Source of the DNA: Echinarachnius parma
Taxonomy: Eukaryota; Echinodermata; Echinoidea; Clypeasteroida; Echinarachniidae
Length of the DNA stretch: 64,000 nucleotides
Direction of reading: 5' to 3'
Assembly: GCA_037951105.1 (NCBI GenBank)
Contig: JBAMJV010002920.1
Location: 186,001-250,000, forward strand
Both the position numbers and the translations under genes were made by a program. The notes under the pieces are model-generated. The model saw only the letters and a program-made list of their open reading frames with translations, was not told the DNA's origin and did not search any database. Below, piece after piece: positions 53,451 to 64,000 of this stretch. Position 1 is the stretch's first letter. The number at the start of each line of letters is the position of its first letter.

Positions 53451-56283
53451 ATCGGAAATAATATCGCTAATGATATTCGCTTGTCTCGCAATGTAAAACT
53501 AGGAATCTAAACGATCACGACGTTTCGTATGCTACTGCAATACTTTGTCAAATGATAATATCGAATGTAGACACTCGGCTTTTTATGCTCTACCGTGGCT
53601 CCCAACATCACAATCTCGCATGAGCGATTGCGTTCCTGATAGGTCAACAACGGAACCCGCTGATTGGCCGGTGCACACGGGCAAACAACCAATCAACGGA
53701 ACACTGAATCGGCCCGCCTAACGAAACAGCGTACGGTACGTCGCCACGACACTACCCCGAACAACCGGCCCACAACGGTTGATGCCAAACCCACGGCAGA
53801 ACCCCCCTAGCCACCTTCTCGCTACAACGCTCATATCTACGTATCAATTTGAGGGCAGGGTGCCCGTATGTTCAATCAATAATAGTAAATATATAATCCA
53901 TTGCGGATATAGTATCGGAAATAATATCGCTAATGATATTCGCTTGTCTCGCAATGTAAAACTAGGAATCTAAACGATCACGACGTTTCGTATGCTACTG
54001 CAATACTTTGTCAAATGATAATATTGAATGTAGACACTCGGCTTTTTATGCTCTACCGTGGCTCCCAACATCACAATCTCGCATGAGCGATTGCGTTCCT
54101 GATAGGTCAACAACGGAACCCGCTGATTGGCCGGTGCACACGGGCAAACAACCAATCAACGGAACACTGAATCGGCCCGCCTAACGAAACAGCGTACGGT
54201 ACGTCGCCACGACACTACCCCGAACAACCGGCCCACAACGGTTGATGCCAAACCCACGGCAGAACCCCCCTAGCCACCTTCTCGCTACAACGCTCATATC
54301 TACGTATCAATTTGAGGGCAGGGTGCCCGTATGTTCAATCAATAATAGTAAATATATAATCCATTGCGGATATAGTATCGGAAATAATATCGCTAATGAT
54401 ATTCGCTTGTCTCGCAATGTAAAACTAGGAATCTAAACGATCACGACGTTTCGTATGCTACTGCAATACTTTGTCAAATGATAATATCGAATGTAGACAC
54501 TCGGCTTTTTATGCTCTACCGTGGCTCCCAACATCACAATCTCGCATGAGCGATTGCGTTCCTGATAGGTCAACAACGGAACCCGCTGATTGGCCGGTGC
54601 ACACGGGCAAACAACCAATCAACGGAACACTGAATCGGCCCGCCTAACGAAACAGCGTACGGTACGTCGCCACGACACTACCCCGAACAACCGGCCCACA
54701 ACGGTTGATGCCAAACCCACGGCAGAACCCCCCTAGCCACCTTCTCGCTACAACGCTCATATCTACGTATCAATTTGAGGGCAGGGTGCCCGTATGTTCA
54801 ATCAATAATAGTAAATATATAATCCATTGCGGATATAGTATCGGAAATAATATCGCTAATGATATTCGCTTGTCTCGCAATGTAAAACTAGGAATCTAAA
54901 CGATCACGACGTTTCGTATGCTACTGCAATACTTTGTCAAATGATAATATCGAATGTAGACACTCGGCTTTTTATGCTCTACCGTGGCTCCCAACATCAC
55001 AATCTCGCATGAGCGATTGCGTTCCTGATAGGTCAACAACGGAACCCGCTGATTGGCCGGTGCACACGGGCAAACAACCAATCAACGGAACACTGAATCG
55101 GCCCGCCTAACGAAACAGCGTTTCGTTGTTGACCTATCAGGAACGCAATCGCTCATGCGAGATTGTGATGTTGGGAGCCACGGTAGAGCATAAAAAGCCG
55201 AGTGTCTACATTCGATATTATCATTTGACAAAGTATTGCAGTAGCATACGAAACGTCGTGATCGTTTAGATTCCTAGTTTTACATTGCGAGACAAGCGAA
55301 TATCATTAGCGATATTATTTCCGATACTATATCCGCAATGGATTATATATTTACTATTATTGATTGAACATACGGGCACCCTGCCCTCAAATTGATACGT
55401 AGATATGAGCGTTGTAGCGAGAAGGTGGCTAGGGGGGTTCTGCCGTGGGTTTGGCATCAACCGTTGTGGGCCGGTTGTTCGGGGTAGTGTCGTGGCGACG
55501 TACCGTACGCTGTTTCGTTAGGCGGGCCGATTCAGTGTTCCGTTGATTGGTTGTTTGCCCGTGTGCACCGGCCAATCAGCGGGTTCCGTTGTTGACCTAT
55601 CAGGAACGCAATCGCTCATGCGAGATTGTGATGTTGGGAGCCACGGTAGAGCATAAAAAGCCGAGTGTCTACATTCGATATTATCATTTGACAAAGTATT
55701 GCAGTAGCATACGAAACGTCGTGATCGTTTAGATTCCTAGTTTTACATTGCGAGACAAGCGAATATCATTAGCGATATTATTTCCGATACTATATCCGCA
55801 ATGGATTATATATTTACTATTATTGATTGAACATACGGGCACCCTGCCCTCAAATTGATACGTAGATATGAGCGTTGTAGCGAGAAGGTGGCTAGGGGGG
55901 TTCTGCCGTGGGTTTGGCATCAACCGTTGTGGGCCGGTTGTTCGGGGTAGTGTCGTGGCGACGTACCGTACGCTGTTTCGTTAGGCGGGCCGATTCAGTG
56001 TTCCGTTGATTGGTTGTTTGCCCGTGTGCACCGGCCAATCAGCGGGTTCCGTTGTTGACCTATCAGGAACGCAATCGCTCATGCGAGATTGTGATGTTGG
56101 GAGCCACGGTAGAGCATAAAAAGCCGAGTGTCTACATTCGATATTATCATTTGACAAAGTATTGCAGTAGCATACGAAACGTCGTGATCGTTTAGATTCC
56201 TAGTTTTACATTGCGAGACAAGCGAATATCATTAGCGATATTATTTCCGATACTATATCCGCAATGGATTATATATTTACTAT
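53451..56283. mobile_element. array 2: fold-back tandem multimer of the same 463-bp element
   Basis: Direct arm 53451-~55120 (3.6 monomers, ribozyme sense on the minus strand) joins an inverted arm ~55121-56283 (2.5 monomers, sense on the plus strand). The join AACGAAACAGCGTTTCGTT is itself palindromic, and about 110 bp of monomer is skipped there. The right end, read inverted, finishes at the same AATAGTAAATATAT terminus as the left end of array 1; the left end is truncated (ATCGGAAATAAT). Flanked by a 12-bp duplication. Hammerhead-like motifs occur on the minus strand at 53512, 53975, 54438 and 54901, and on the plus strand at 55222, 55685 and 56148. Confidence 0.6.
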
Positions 56284-56295
56284 TATTCACTTTCT
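56284..56295. repeat. right target-site duplication of array 2
   Basis: TATTCACTTTCT. Its first two bases overlap the possible element end, so the boundary is good to 1-2 bp. Confidence 0.8.
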
Positions 56296-57450
56296 CTTAA
56301 CCATCTCTCTCTCTGATAAACATGTATATCCATTTTTCAAAAATATATATATATAAGTGAAAAGGGGACCAATACATACAGCTTCGGCTTCTTCCTATAT
56401 ATAAATAAATATTTTGCAAAGAATAATCATAAAGACAGTTTTTCGACCTGTGCCTTTTATCATTTGGAGGAGCCAAGGGAGGAACATTGTTTAAAGCAAA
56501 GCTATTATTTCTTCCTTTTCAATTATTTATGATTATTCTTTGCAAATTATCACAAACTCTCCCTCTTTCTCTTCAAAGATCTCTTTTATTTGAAGTTATT
56601 TCAATCTCATTCTACAATATTCTCTCTCCCCCTCCCTCTCTCTGCCGAGCTCTCCAACTCTCTCGCTGGTAGGCTGGTATTCCTACGAGCACCACGCAAA
56701 TTACATGTACAAGCATATCAATGACACGGTGCAATGCCTTGCTGCGGACTGATTGCAATAAATCAGGCGACTAATAAAAGCGTTTATCACAGCCAGGACT
56801 TATCTTATTTGTCATCTGTCTCCTCATATTTACCTCTTGTCACGCTCAGGTGTCTGTCACACATTCTACTTTTTTTTTTTTTCACTTTCTATTTTTTTTT
56901 TTACCACTACTAGTATTTGTATCCTATCATCCAGTTACAAGTATGCCTTTTAACACATTCAAGGCGACTTGACTTTGGTTATGACATGCAATCTCCATAC
57001 ATCCCAGCACAAGTATTTTCTAGTGTAGTCCAGAATTGGTTTACATATTGATTTTGGTTTTACACACAATGACTAATCAGGCCTGAATGTGTTAATAAGG
57101 TAGGAATAAAGTATAGAGAATGAAAATGGAAATATCTGCAAATACTTTTTTTAATATTTGAATCACTATTAAATTTTCAAAAAATTGTATATTATCAATA
57201 TTCCTTTTTTATCCATACTAAACCCCTTGAACTGATATTTCAAGATAATTGCCTATGAGTTTGATTGGCATGTTCAAATACTGCTGTCTATTGAAAAACC
57301 CAAGTCAATTAATTTCATTACAATATTTGAATCTATTTTCACTTGACTGCTGTAAAGCATTTTTAATGAACGTTCAATAAATAATTGGCAGGCTACTGTA
57401 ATAGACAGCAATATTTGAACATGCCAATCAAACTCAAATGCACTCTTATC
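56296..57450. other. no gene seen
   Basis: CT-rich tracts (56530-56660), a complex unique stretch (56690-56830) with GATA-like motifs (CTTATCTTA), and a long F1-type hairpin (56949-57095). A ~90-bp inverted pair (CCTATGAGTTTGATTGGCAT near 57253 and ATGCCAATCAAACTCAAAT near 57420) suggests a further palindromic MITE. Confidence 0.5.
56949..57095. mobile_element. diverged hairpin MITE, family F1
   Basis: TTAACACATTCAAGGCGAC ... CAGGCCTGAATGTGTTAA; the matched ACACATT/AATGTGT change is present in both arms. Confidence 0.7.
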
Positions 57451-57810
57451 TTAAAGGGATCATGTAACTTTGTTGACATGTGCACAAAATGAAAATGGTT
57501 GATAAAAAGTGTATTGTTGTGATCTACAAATATGTCCTCTGAATAATGTATAAATTTGTGATGAGCAAAAATGCAATGTGATATTCGCTAATCCATTGCA
57601 CTGACTTTGTACACAGTTATAACTTTCCAGTGGATATTTAAAAATTCAAGCACTTCAATCATAAATGTCTTTTTAACGAAAGAGAAATTTGAAAAAGCAG
57701 AAAGCTGTTCCATACTTCTATTGGTAATAAGATTACAACAGAGTATCAGAGAACCACTAGAGTTCCAAGTAAGATTTGTGGATTTGGACAATGTTACTAG
57801 ATCCCTTTAA
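57451..57810. mobile_element. TTAA-flanked MITE, family F3
   Basis: TTAAAGGGATCATGTAACTT ... ATGTTACTAGATCCCTTTAA, 360 bp, internal GAACCACTAGAGTTCCAAG. Confidence 0.9.
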
Positions 57811-58450
57811 AATAATGATAACAGTACAGGTGGTTCAAATGGATTATAAGGAACACTGATAGTTTATATAACTTATAAGTGTAAATCATATCTAGAAACA
57901 AGAAAGTTTGTCAAGCAGATTGAGCAACGAATCACAACTGATTGTTCCGTCTTTTTTTTCTTTCTTTTTTTTTTCTTTTCTTTTTGGACAAGTGAAATGA
58001 GAAAATTCACAATTTGACTTGCCTGAATGGGCAATTCAAACAAAGTTAGTGTGGAGGCTTGTATTATCTATTGTACATCCTGTAATTAAGATTCATTTGA
58101 TATGAGACAGTTGAGAACGTAAGTAGCATCAGAGGGAAAAATGATTTGGCATTTATTTACGCGCAGCATAATGTACTTACAGTGGTATTCCCTTTACTTT
58201 CCAAGTTCAAACGGATCTATCCTTCAGATTCAAAGAAAGTGGTGTCTCTTCTTGTAGCTACACAAAACCACAGTGTTTCTTTTCATACTACATCAGCTTG
58301 TATGCATCACTTCCAAGAAAACAGATAAAAGAGCAACTCATCATTTAGCATTTCTTACAAAATGCTATTAATCCACATAACCGTTGTTGATGTCCCTTCT
58401 TCCACGATCTGTGAAGTCCAGTATTTCACAACTAACAATTAAAACAAAAT

Positions 58451-58660
58451 ATTTCCAAGCAGTCTTTAAAGAAATGTACATCAATGTCACCACTTAAATA
58501 ATTATTCACAATGATCAAAAGAGAGAGATAGAATAATGTGTAAACAGATTTTCCAAGTAGCCTTTAAAGAAGTGTACGGTGATGTCACCACTTAAATAAT
58601 TATGCACAAAGATCACATGAGCAAGATAGAATATGTGCATGAACACATATTTAACACACT
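58451..58660. repeat. 107-bp tandem duplication
   Basis: TTTCCAAGCAGTCTTTAAAG ... CACCACTTAAATAATTATTC at 58451, repeated with ~10% change at 58550. Confidence 0.9.
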
Positions 58661-59004
58661 GACTAAAGAGCCTTAATTCATTATGGTTGTTCAATGCAGT
58701 TACCAGTAAAAGACATCTAGCAACCAACCAAGCTAGCCATGGAACACCACGCAAGCTAGCAGTATTTACAACAGACAAGGTATTTACAACCAAGCAAGCG
58801 TGGTCGATGCCAGAGACGCAATTCGGTTAGACTACCCCTTCCTTGGGTACACGCTTCCTTATTATCACTGCCACGGCTGCCGTCTCCGCTATGACCAAAT
58901 GACTGAATGACGACAACGCATTAGCAGCGCCAGGGCGACCAATATTGGCAGCTCGTGTCACTCACCAATGCATGACAATAGTAAACCTACACTGCCCTGG
59001 ATTG

Positions 59005-59175
59005 GGCGAGAGAGAGAGGGAGAGAGAGAGGGGGAGATAGTGAGGGGGGATAGAGGGAGTGTTAGTGAAAAGGGAAAGGAGGGGGAGGGGTAGAGGGGAG
59101 GGGGAGGGGGAGAGAGGGGTGAGTGGGGGAGGGGAAAAGAGTGGGAGAGGGAAAGATGGAGAAGGGTGAGAGAGG
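59005..59175 (+). repeat. polypurine GA/GGGA tract
   Basis: Almost uninterrupted purines on the plus strand; frames on the opposite strand are Ser/Pro/Leu-rich by composition. Confidence 0.9.
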
Positions 59176-60044
59176 AGGATGTACATCAATGGTAGACCAT
59201 AGAGCTCTTACAAACCATTCTGTTTGGTGAAATACAGTGTAAGTGTTACAGTGCCAGTGGTGCAAATTTGCACTAGATAAAACCCACTAGGAAATAAGAG
59301 CTTAAATATTTCCTGTCTGCTAAGTGTTAAATGGGGGCATGTATTAAAGCTTACTTAGAAAACTAAAACAATAAGAAAAAATACAAATACATTTCTCTGA
59401 CATGTGCTAGATGTGTGAGGAATAGAATTTTTTTTGAAAGAACATGTTTCACACATGATAAATAAGAAAGAACGTTGACAAAGCCTACATGTTAAAGACT
59501 TAAAAATCACAGAAACAGTGAATTTAGCCCTGTGTATCATAAATGATAATTGGGGCATATAATGCTAATAACACCAGGGAAGATCTAGAACAGGAAAACA
59601 AAATATTTTTCAGGGCTACTGTTTAAGCTTGCCTGCATGAAAATAACACTATAAAATTTGTTTTGCATTGAAATCTATGCAAATTTACTGGGGTTCTTTT
59701 AAGCTTTTCGAGGGCTCTTATTGGCATTTTGGGGGAGAATTTTCCCAGGCCCCCACTCTCTCATTATGATATTTTGTCACACTTGCAGGTACTTTAAGTC
59801 CATAAACACCCTAAGTATCGGTTTCCATGAATCCAAAGCCAGTACCAGCTCAATCAATTCAATTTAGATCTTACATCTTACATGTATAATGTATATATGT
59901 GACAAGCTCAAGTGGTACTGCATAAACACACTGGAACAGGGAATACACCTAAACATTGAAGTAATTCATAAACTTTGTCAAATCAATTAAAATAACTTGG
60001 AGCTGACATATTTATCTTATAATTGGAGATATTTATGATTGAAT

Positions 60045-60254
60045 AAAACACGTTTTGAATGCTTTTGTAGTTTTAAAAAATGGCAGCCTCCACTGCTCAG
60101 CCAAAACAGTTGATAGTGGTTCCAAAAACATTGACTATATCCATTATTATTGATACCCAAGACCCAAGAGGAACTATACGACTTGAAGTGACAGGAATTC
60201 TGCACTTATCAGTAACAACAAGTAACACAAATCCAGCGTTTCCTTCCCCTTTAA
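60045..60254. mobile_element. 5'-truncated MITE, family F4
   Basis: Shares CAGTTGATAGTGGTT, CTTATCAGTAACAACAAG and GCGTTTCCTTCCCCTTTAA with the right part of 7824-8144. The opposite end is missing. The LINE segment begins within ~20 bp of its TTAA. Confidence 0.8.
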
Positions 60255-60261
60255 AGCTTTT

Positions 60262-61617
60262 GGCTTGTTTTTAGACTTGAGTAAAGCATTTGATACTCTA
60301 GATCATGTTATTTTGTTAAAGAAATGATATTATTATGGTATATGTGGAGTAATTTTACAATGGTTTACAAGTTATTTAGATAATAGAACTCAATTTGTAC
60401 TAATAAACGATGCAAAGTCTGACAACAACAAACTTAGATGTGGTGTGCCCTAGGGGTCCATCCTTGGACCTCTCTTATTTATTATTTATATTAATGACAT
60501 ATGCAATATGTCAGAAGAATTAAAATTTATTTTATTTGCTGACAATACAACTGTTTTTATGTCTTATTCTGATATTCAAGTTTTACAAAATGTCTTTCAT
60601 CAGTAGTAATTTTAAAACTTTTAAATTGGTTTTTATATAACAAATTGGTTGTAAAACTTTGTTTAAACAAAGTTTATGGTTTTTACAGATAGAAATATTG
60701 ATTTTAATAATGTTAATTTAAGGGTAAATGATTATTCTTTTGAACGTGTAGATATTTTAGGTGTTGTAATTAATCATAAACTGAAATGGCATGAGCATAT
60801 AAATGCAATGTGCAATAAAATTGCTAAAAATATTGGTGTTTTATATAAAGTTCAATTTCATCTTAAAGTTGAATATTCAAAAAATGTTATATTATACTTT
60901 AATCACGCCATATTTTAATTATTGTATATTTGTATGGGTGATTTTTTTAATAAAAGTGATATGGAAAGGCTACTTAAACTTAAAAAGAAAGCAATATGCA
61001 TTATTACTCATTTGCAATATTATGCTCATTCCAATCCTTTATTGTATGAACTTCGAATATTGAATGTTAATGATATGGGAATTTTTTCTATTGCATTTTT
61101 CATGTTTTTATGTTTTAAAAGATTATTGCCAAACTTTGTATTAACGTGTTTTGATTTAAATCTTGAAGTGCAGTTACAATACTAGAAATGCCTCTAATTA
61201 TCATCTTCCAAAAATATGAACTACATGTATGAAAAATTCTTTCTTTTTTAAAGGACCAATAATATGCAATAGTATACTTCCCGAAATTGAAACAAGCAAA
61301 ACTCTCAATCTTTTTAAAATGAAATATAAACAGTTCTATTAGAAAAATATAGTAATCTGTAAAGGTAACTTTTTCAGCGTAGTTTGTTATTGCATGTAAA
61401 TTTGTGTTAACTAAGTGCTTTCCTATTCTTGTAATATAGTATTTTCTGTACTTAGGGGTAGGCTTTCATATAAGGAATCCCTCCTTTCTGCCTACCCCAA
61501 ACGCTCTCTCATATAATTTTGTGTTTTTTACTTCTCTCATGTAATGTATTTGTATTATGTATATTATAATTTGGAATTTTTATAAAGAGTGTTGAATAAA
61601 TTAGAAAAATTGAAATT
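60262..61617 (+). mobile_element. decayed LINE (non-LTR retrotransposon) reverse transcriptase segment and 3' UTR
   Basis: Reads LDLSKAFDTLDHVILLKK (RT motif with the first catalytic Asp), then YLDNRTQFVLIN, GVP*GSILGPLLFIIYIND (Gln changed to stop), FADNTTVF (normally FADDT, second Asp lost), VDILGVVINHKLKWHEHI and NIGVLYKVQ. At least seven in-frame stops or frameshifts are visible between 60325 and 60910. The N-terminal endonuclease half is missing (5' truncation). An AATAAA-bearing AT-rich 3' tail runs to ~61617. Jockey/CR1-like clade is a guess. Confidence 0.85.
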
Positions 61618-62304
61618 TAGTAACATTGTCAAAATCTTAAAAACTAACTTGGAACTTTAGCAGTTCTCACATACCTTGTTGTATTTGTATTACCAATAGA
61701 AGCATCGAACAGCTTTCGGTTTTCTGAATTTCTCTTCCATTATAAACATATGTATGATTGAAGTGTTTAGATTTATAATTACCTACTGCAGGGCTTGACA
61801 CTCGCACTGGCCCGATGGCCCAGGGCCAGTGAAATTGCACTTTGGGCCAGCAAAAATGTATAAAAGTCATATTTTGGTGGCTCGATCGGGCAAGCAGATT
61901 TTCAACACAACCCAACAAAATTTGAAAAATCTTGTTTTCTTCCATGTTTTCTTCATCTGTAATCACAGTTTTAATCAGGAAAGAATAATATTTTGAATAG
62001 TAAAAAGTTTACTCATGAAATAAAATTTGGGGGCCAGTAAATGTTTCTTTCGGGCCACCAGAAAAGGGGAAGAAATTATTTCACTGGTCCAACCGGGCTA
62101 CTGACAAAAAAGGTAAGTGTGGAGCCCTGCCTACTGGATAATTATAACTGTGTACAAAGTCAGAGCAATGAATTAGTGAATATCACTTTGCATTTTAGCT
62201 CATTACTCTGTCATATGACACTCATTTACTATGGCATTTGCACACAAGTTATCAACCGTTTGCCAGTTTTTGCACATGTCAACAAAGTTACTAGATCCCT
62301 TTAA
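61618..62304. mobile_element. MITE family F3 (inverted) interrupted by a younger insertion
   Basis: TAGTAACATTGTCAAAATC at the left (outer ~12 bp lost at the LINE join) and AAGTTACTAGATCCCTTTAA at the right. Split by the 341-bp element at 61789-62129. Confidence 0.85.
61789..62129. mobile_element. hAT-like MITE, family F9, nested with 7-bp TSD
   Basis: CAGGGCTTGACACTCGCACT ... GTAAGTGTGGAGCCCTG, flanked by CCTACTG on both sides (61782-61788 and 62130-62136). CAGGG ends and a 7-8-bp duplication fit hAT. Internal GGCCCAGGGCCAGTG and CGGGCTACTG blocks match other copies. Confidence 0.88.
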
Positions 62305-63640
62305 ACAAAATTGACAACAGTGAATATACCTGTTAACCCAATGTCTATGACAACGCAGTGGTTCCTATATCAACTCTATGGGGACTGCAACATCAAGTAG
62401 GGAGCAGGATAACAATGAAGTGACAACAGAATGCCTAATACTCAATCAAAAGCAAATCTTGTATTTCATCATGTCCACCACATCATGTCGAACATGACTT
62501 TCAACACAATACGTATGCACTTTCATCATTGTACTGCATCATCTTACAGCTTTCACCCCAGCCATATCCCTACCCCCCCCCCCCCCCCCCCTCCCCACCC
62601 CCAAATAAAATAATAAACATCACCACATCATAATTGCACTGTCTAGATGTTCAGCAGAGACCCAAATGGGCTTTGTTGTCCTTTGACTGGCCCGCCACGC
62701 ACACACGCCGTTTCATTAAAACACATATGGCTCCGTCGTGGCAGATTTGCACAAGTGTGTGCATGTCCGCTTTGTGCGCTATATTGGAAATCATTAGAGA
62801 GTAAGGGATTGTGGGGAAGAAAGGGGTTATCAATAATGACAAAGGCATACATCGCACAATGTAATTCCATAAATTTAATAAAATGATCTCCAGATAAATA
62901 ACAGACCATTAAATTAAATATAGTTTAGATAGAAATGAAAAAGAGAGAGACTATTGAAACTTGTAAGATGTAAGTATAGAAAGCAAAGACCCTGGTAATA
63001 TGGGCAATCAAGTACAGACCTTTATGCACAAATGATATATATATATATATACAAAGAGTGCATAGTGCACCGAGAAAAAAAAACAATCATGCTATTTCTT
63101 TATGGTGTGATTACATCTTTTGTCCAAATCAAATGGTTATTGCAAAGCCCATTACTGACGTCAATTAGAATACCCTCAGGCAAGCAATTTGAGTGTACCT
63201 ATTAACCCCGGGCAGTATCACAATAATAGCTCTGCATACCCAAGATTGACTTTTAAAAACACTTATGGTACTCTCTTCAACCCATTTCTCTATGTTGTCA
63301 TCCTTTCGCTTCACTCACTTAGCTCATTTACAAGTTCTCCTCCTATTTATAAATAAGGTTTCTCTCTTTCTGTCACTCGTTCTTAAAGACCCCTCTAAAT
63401 TGATTGTCCTCACATCTGCTTGTATTTTTTTCCCTTTAGCCAGTTTATTTATTTTATGTCAAACACACGCACACATACCCAGAAAGTAACTCACACACAC
63501 ACATACGCGCACGCTCGCATGTTGCGCTCACACACACAACCACATATCCATGTGCGCACACCTATTCGCAAACTAACTCGCCCACACAAACACACTATCA
63601 CTCATATAGCAACATTTATTATCCATAAAGCCATCTTCTA
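62305..63640. other. no gene seen; one complex non-repetitive patch
   Basis: F2-like hairpin remnant (62333-62410), poly-C (~62573-62592), then 62645-62890, which is unique, non-repetitive and richer in motifs (CTTTGTTGTCC, AATAATGACAAAGG, CCATAAATTTAATAAAAT). (AT)n at 63033-63050 and a CA-rich tract at 63465-63600. Confidence 0.45.
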
Positions 63641-63937
63641 CACAAAGTTGGCCCTTTCAGGCAAGTAAAATCATGAATTTTCAAATTCTACTTGCCTGAA
63701 AGGAAAATTTACTTGCCATTGAAGAAATAATGTGAAACAAATAATTCCTGCTTTCTTTTATTAAAGAATAAAGACTGACATGTACTTAAGGGATTACATC
63801 AGTTATCTCGTAGTATAGAATAGTATTTTAGTAGCCAGATCAGGCAACCAAACTAGACCATTTTTCAAATTGTACTTGCCCGACATCAGTTTTTCATTGC
63901 CCCTTACAATTGGACAAGTTCTTGTGTTGAGCCCTGC
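63640..63937. mobile_element. hAT-like MITE, family F9 copy
   Basis: Right end CTTGTGTTGAGCCCTGCA, internal TTGCCCGACATCAG and CTACTTGCCTGAAAGG; the left end is indistinct. Confidence 0.65.
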
Positions 63938-64000
63938 ATAAAGATTGTATAATTCCCAGTCACCTATCACCGGATAGCGTAAATGGATGACCAACAAAGA

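Larger units (their letters stand above)
57811..60040. other. no gene seen
   Basis: Contains an F9 tail fragment (57985-58055), a two-copy 107-bp repeat (58451-58660), a GA-rich tract (59005-59175) and a diverged repeat shared with 17530 and 34990 (59630-59750). 58800-58990 is GC-richer with a GTGAGT on the minus strand, but no exon could be supported. Confidence 0.5.

Noticed and set aside
49578-56195. Repeated 61- and 64-residue frames in the two arrays
   Set aside because: They arise from the 462/463-bp periodicity, resemble no known family and exist on both strands; the element looks non-coding.
58800-58990. Rasgrp first (5' UTR) exon or promoter on the minus strand
   Set aside because: GC-richer and has a GTGAGT, but there is no independent start-site signal and other candidates are equally likely.
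62643-62909. 79-88-residue frames on both strands
   Set aside because: Open on both strands with no recognisable domain or splice context; treated as a non-coding patch.

Overview
The window is AT-rich animal DNA, almost certainly from a marine invertebrate. The evidence is one large gene with small exons and multi-kilobase introns, dense MITE-type DNA transposons, tRNA-derived SINEs, decayed LINE pieces, microsatellites and long poly-G/poly-C tracts. Only one protein-coding gene can be supported. It lies on the minus strand and covers about the left two thirds of the window.

That gene is a RasGRP-family Ras/Rap guanine-nucleotide exchange factor. Twelve coding exons were assembled by eye between 41223 (start codon at 41218) and 562. 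In order they encode the N-terminal REM domain, the CDC25-type RasGEF catalytic domain, a Pro-rich linker and the first EF-hand plus the start of the second. The rest of the EF-hand pair and the expected C1 domain lie beyond the left edge. The intron between exons 2 and 3 (23567-36944) has the hallmarks of a U12-type AT-AC intron. Exons 2, 4 and 12 are each preceded, in transcript order, by decayed tandem copies of their own acceptor plus exon start. Exons 8 and 9 do not join in frame with canonical splice sites as assembled, because about two bases seem to be missing at the exon 8 donor.

Region by region: 1-6.1 kb holds exons 12 to 9, a 540-bp TA-flanked MITE, a LINE 3' fragment and two GT-rich minisatellite blocks, one ending about 25 bp from the exon 9 donor. 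6.1-15.1 kb holds exons 8 to 4, with TTAA-flanked MITEs, a hAT-like MITE and SINEs. 15.1-23.5 kb and 23.6-36.9 kb are large repeat-rich introns. 37.0-37.6 kb carries exon-2-derived repeats. 41.1-41.2 kb is the first coding exon. 41.2-64 kb has no supportable coding gene; it could be 5' intron or intergenic DNA, and carries repeats, two unusual tandem arrays (49218-51143 and 53451-56284), a decayed LINE reverse-transcriptase segment (60.26-61.6 kb) and some complex non-repetitive patches.

The most unusual feature is the pair of arrays built from a ~462/463-bp monomer. Each is bounded by an 11-12 bp target-site duplication. Copies are almost identical within an array but differ between arrays at fixed positions. 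Every full monomer carries CCAAT boxes, a TATA-like box and a hammerhead-like (degenerate) GAAACGTC motif on one strand. The second array folds back into an inverted arm. This fits multimeric insertion of a circular, ribozyme-bearing non-autonomous retroelement (retrozyme or Penelope-like). That identity is inference; the repeat structure and flanking duplications are read directly from the sequence.
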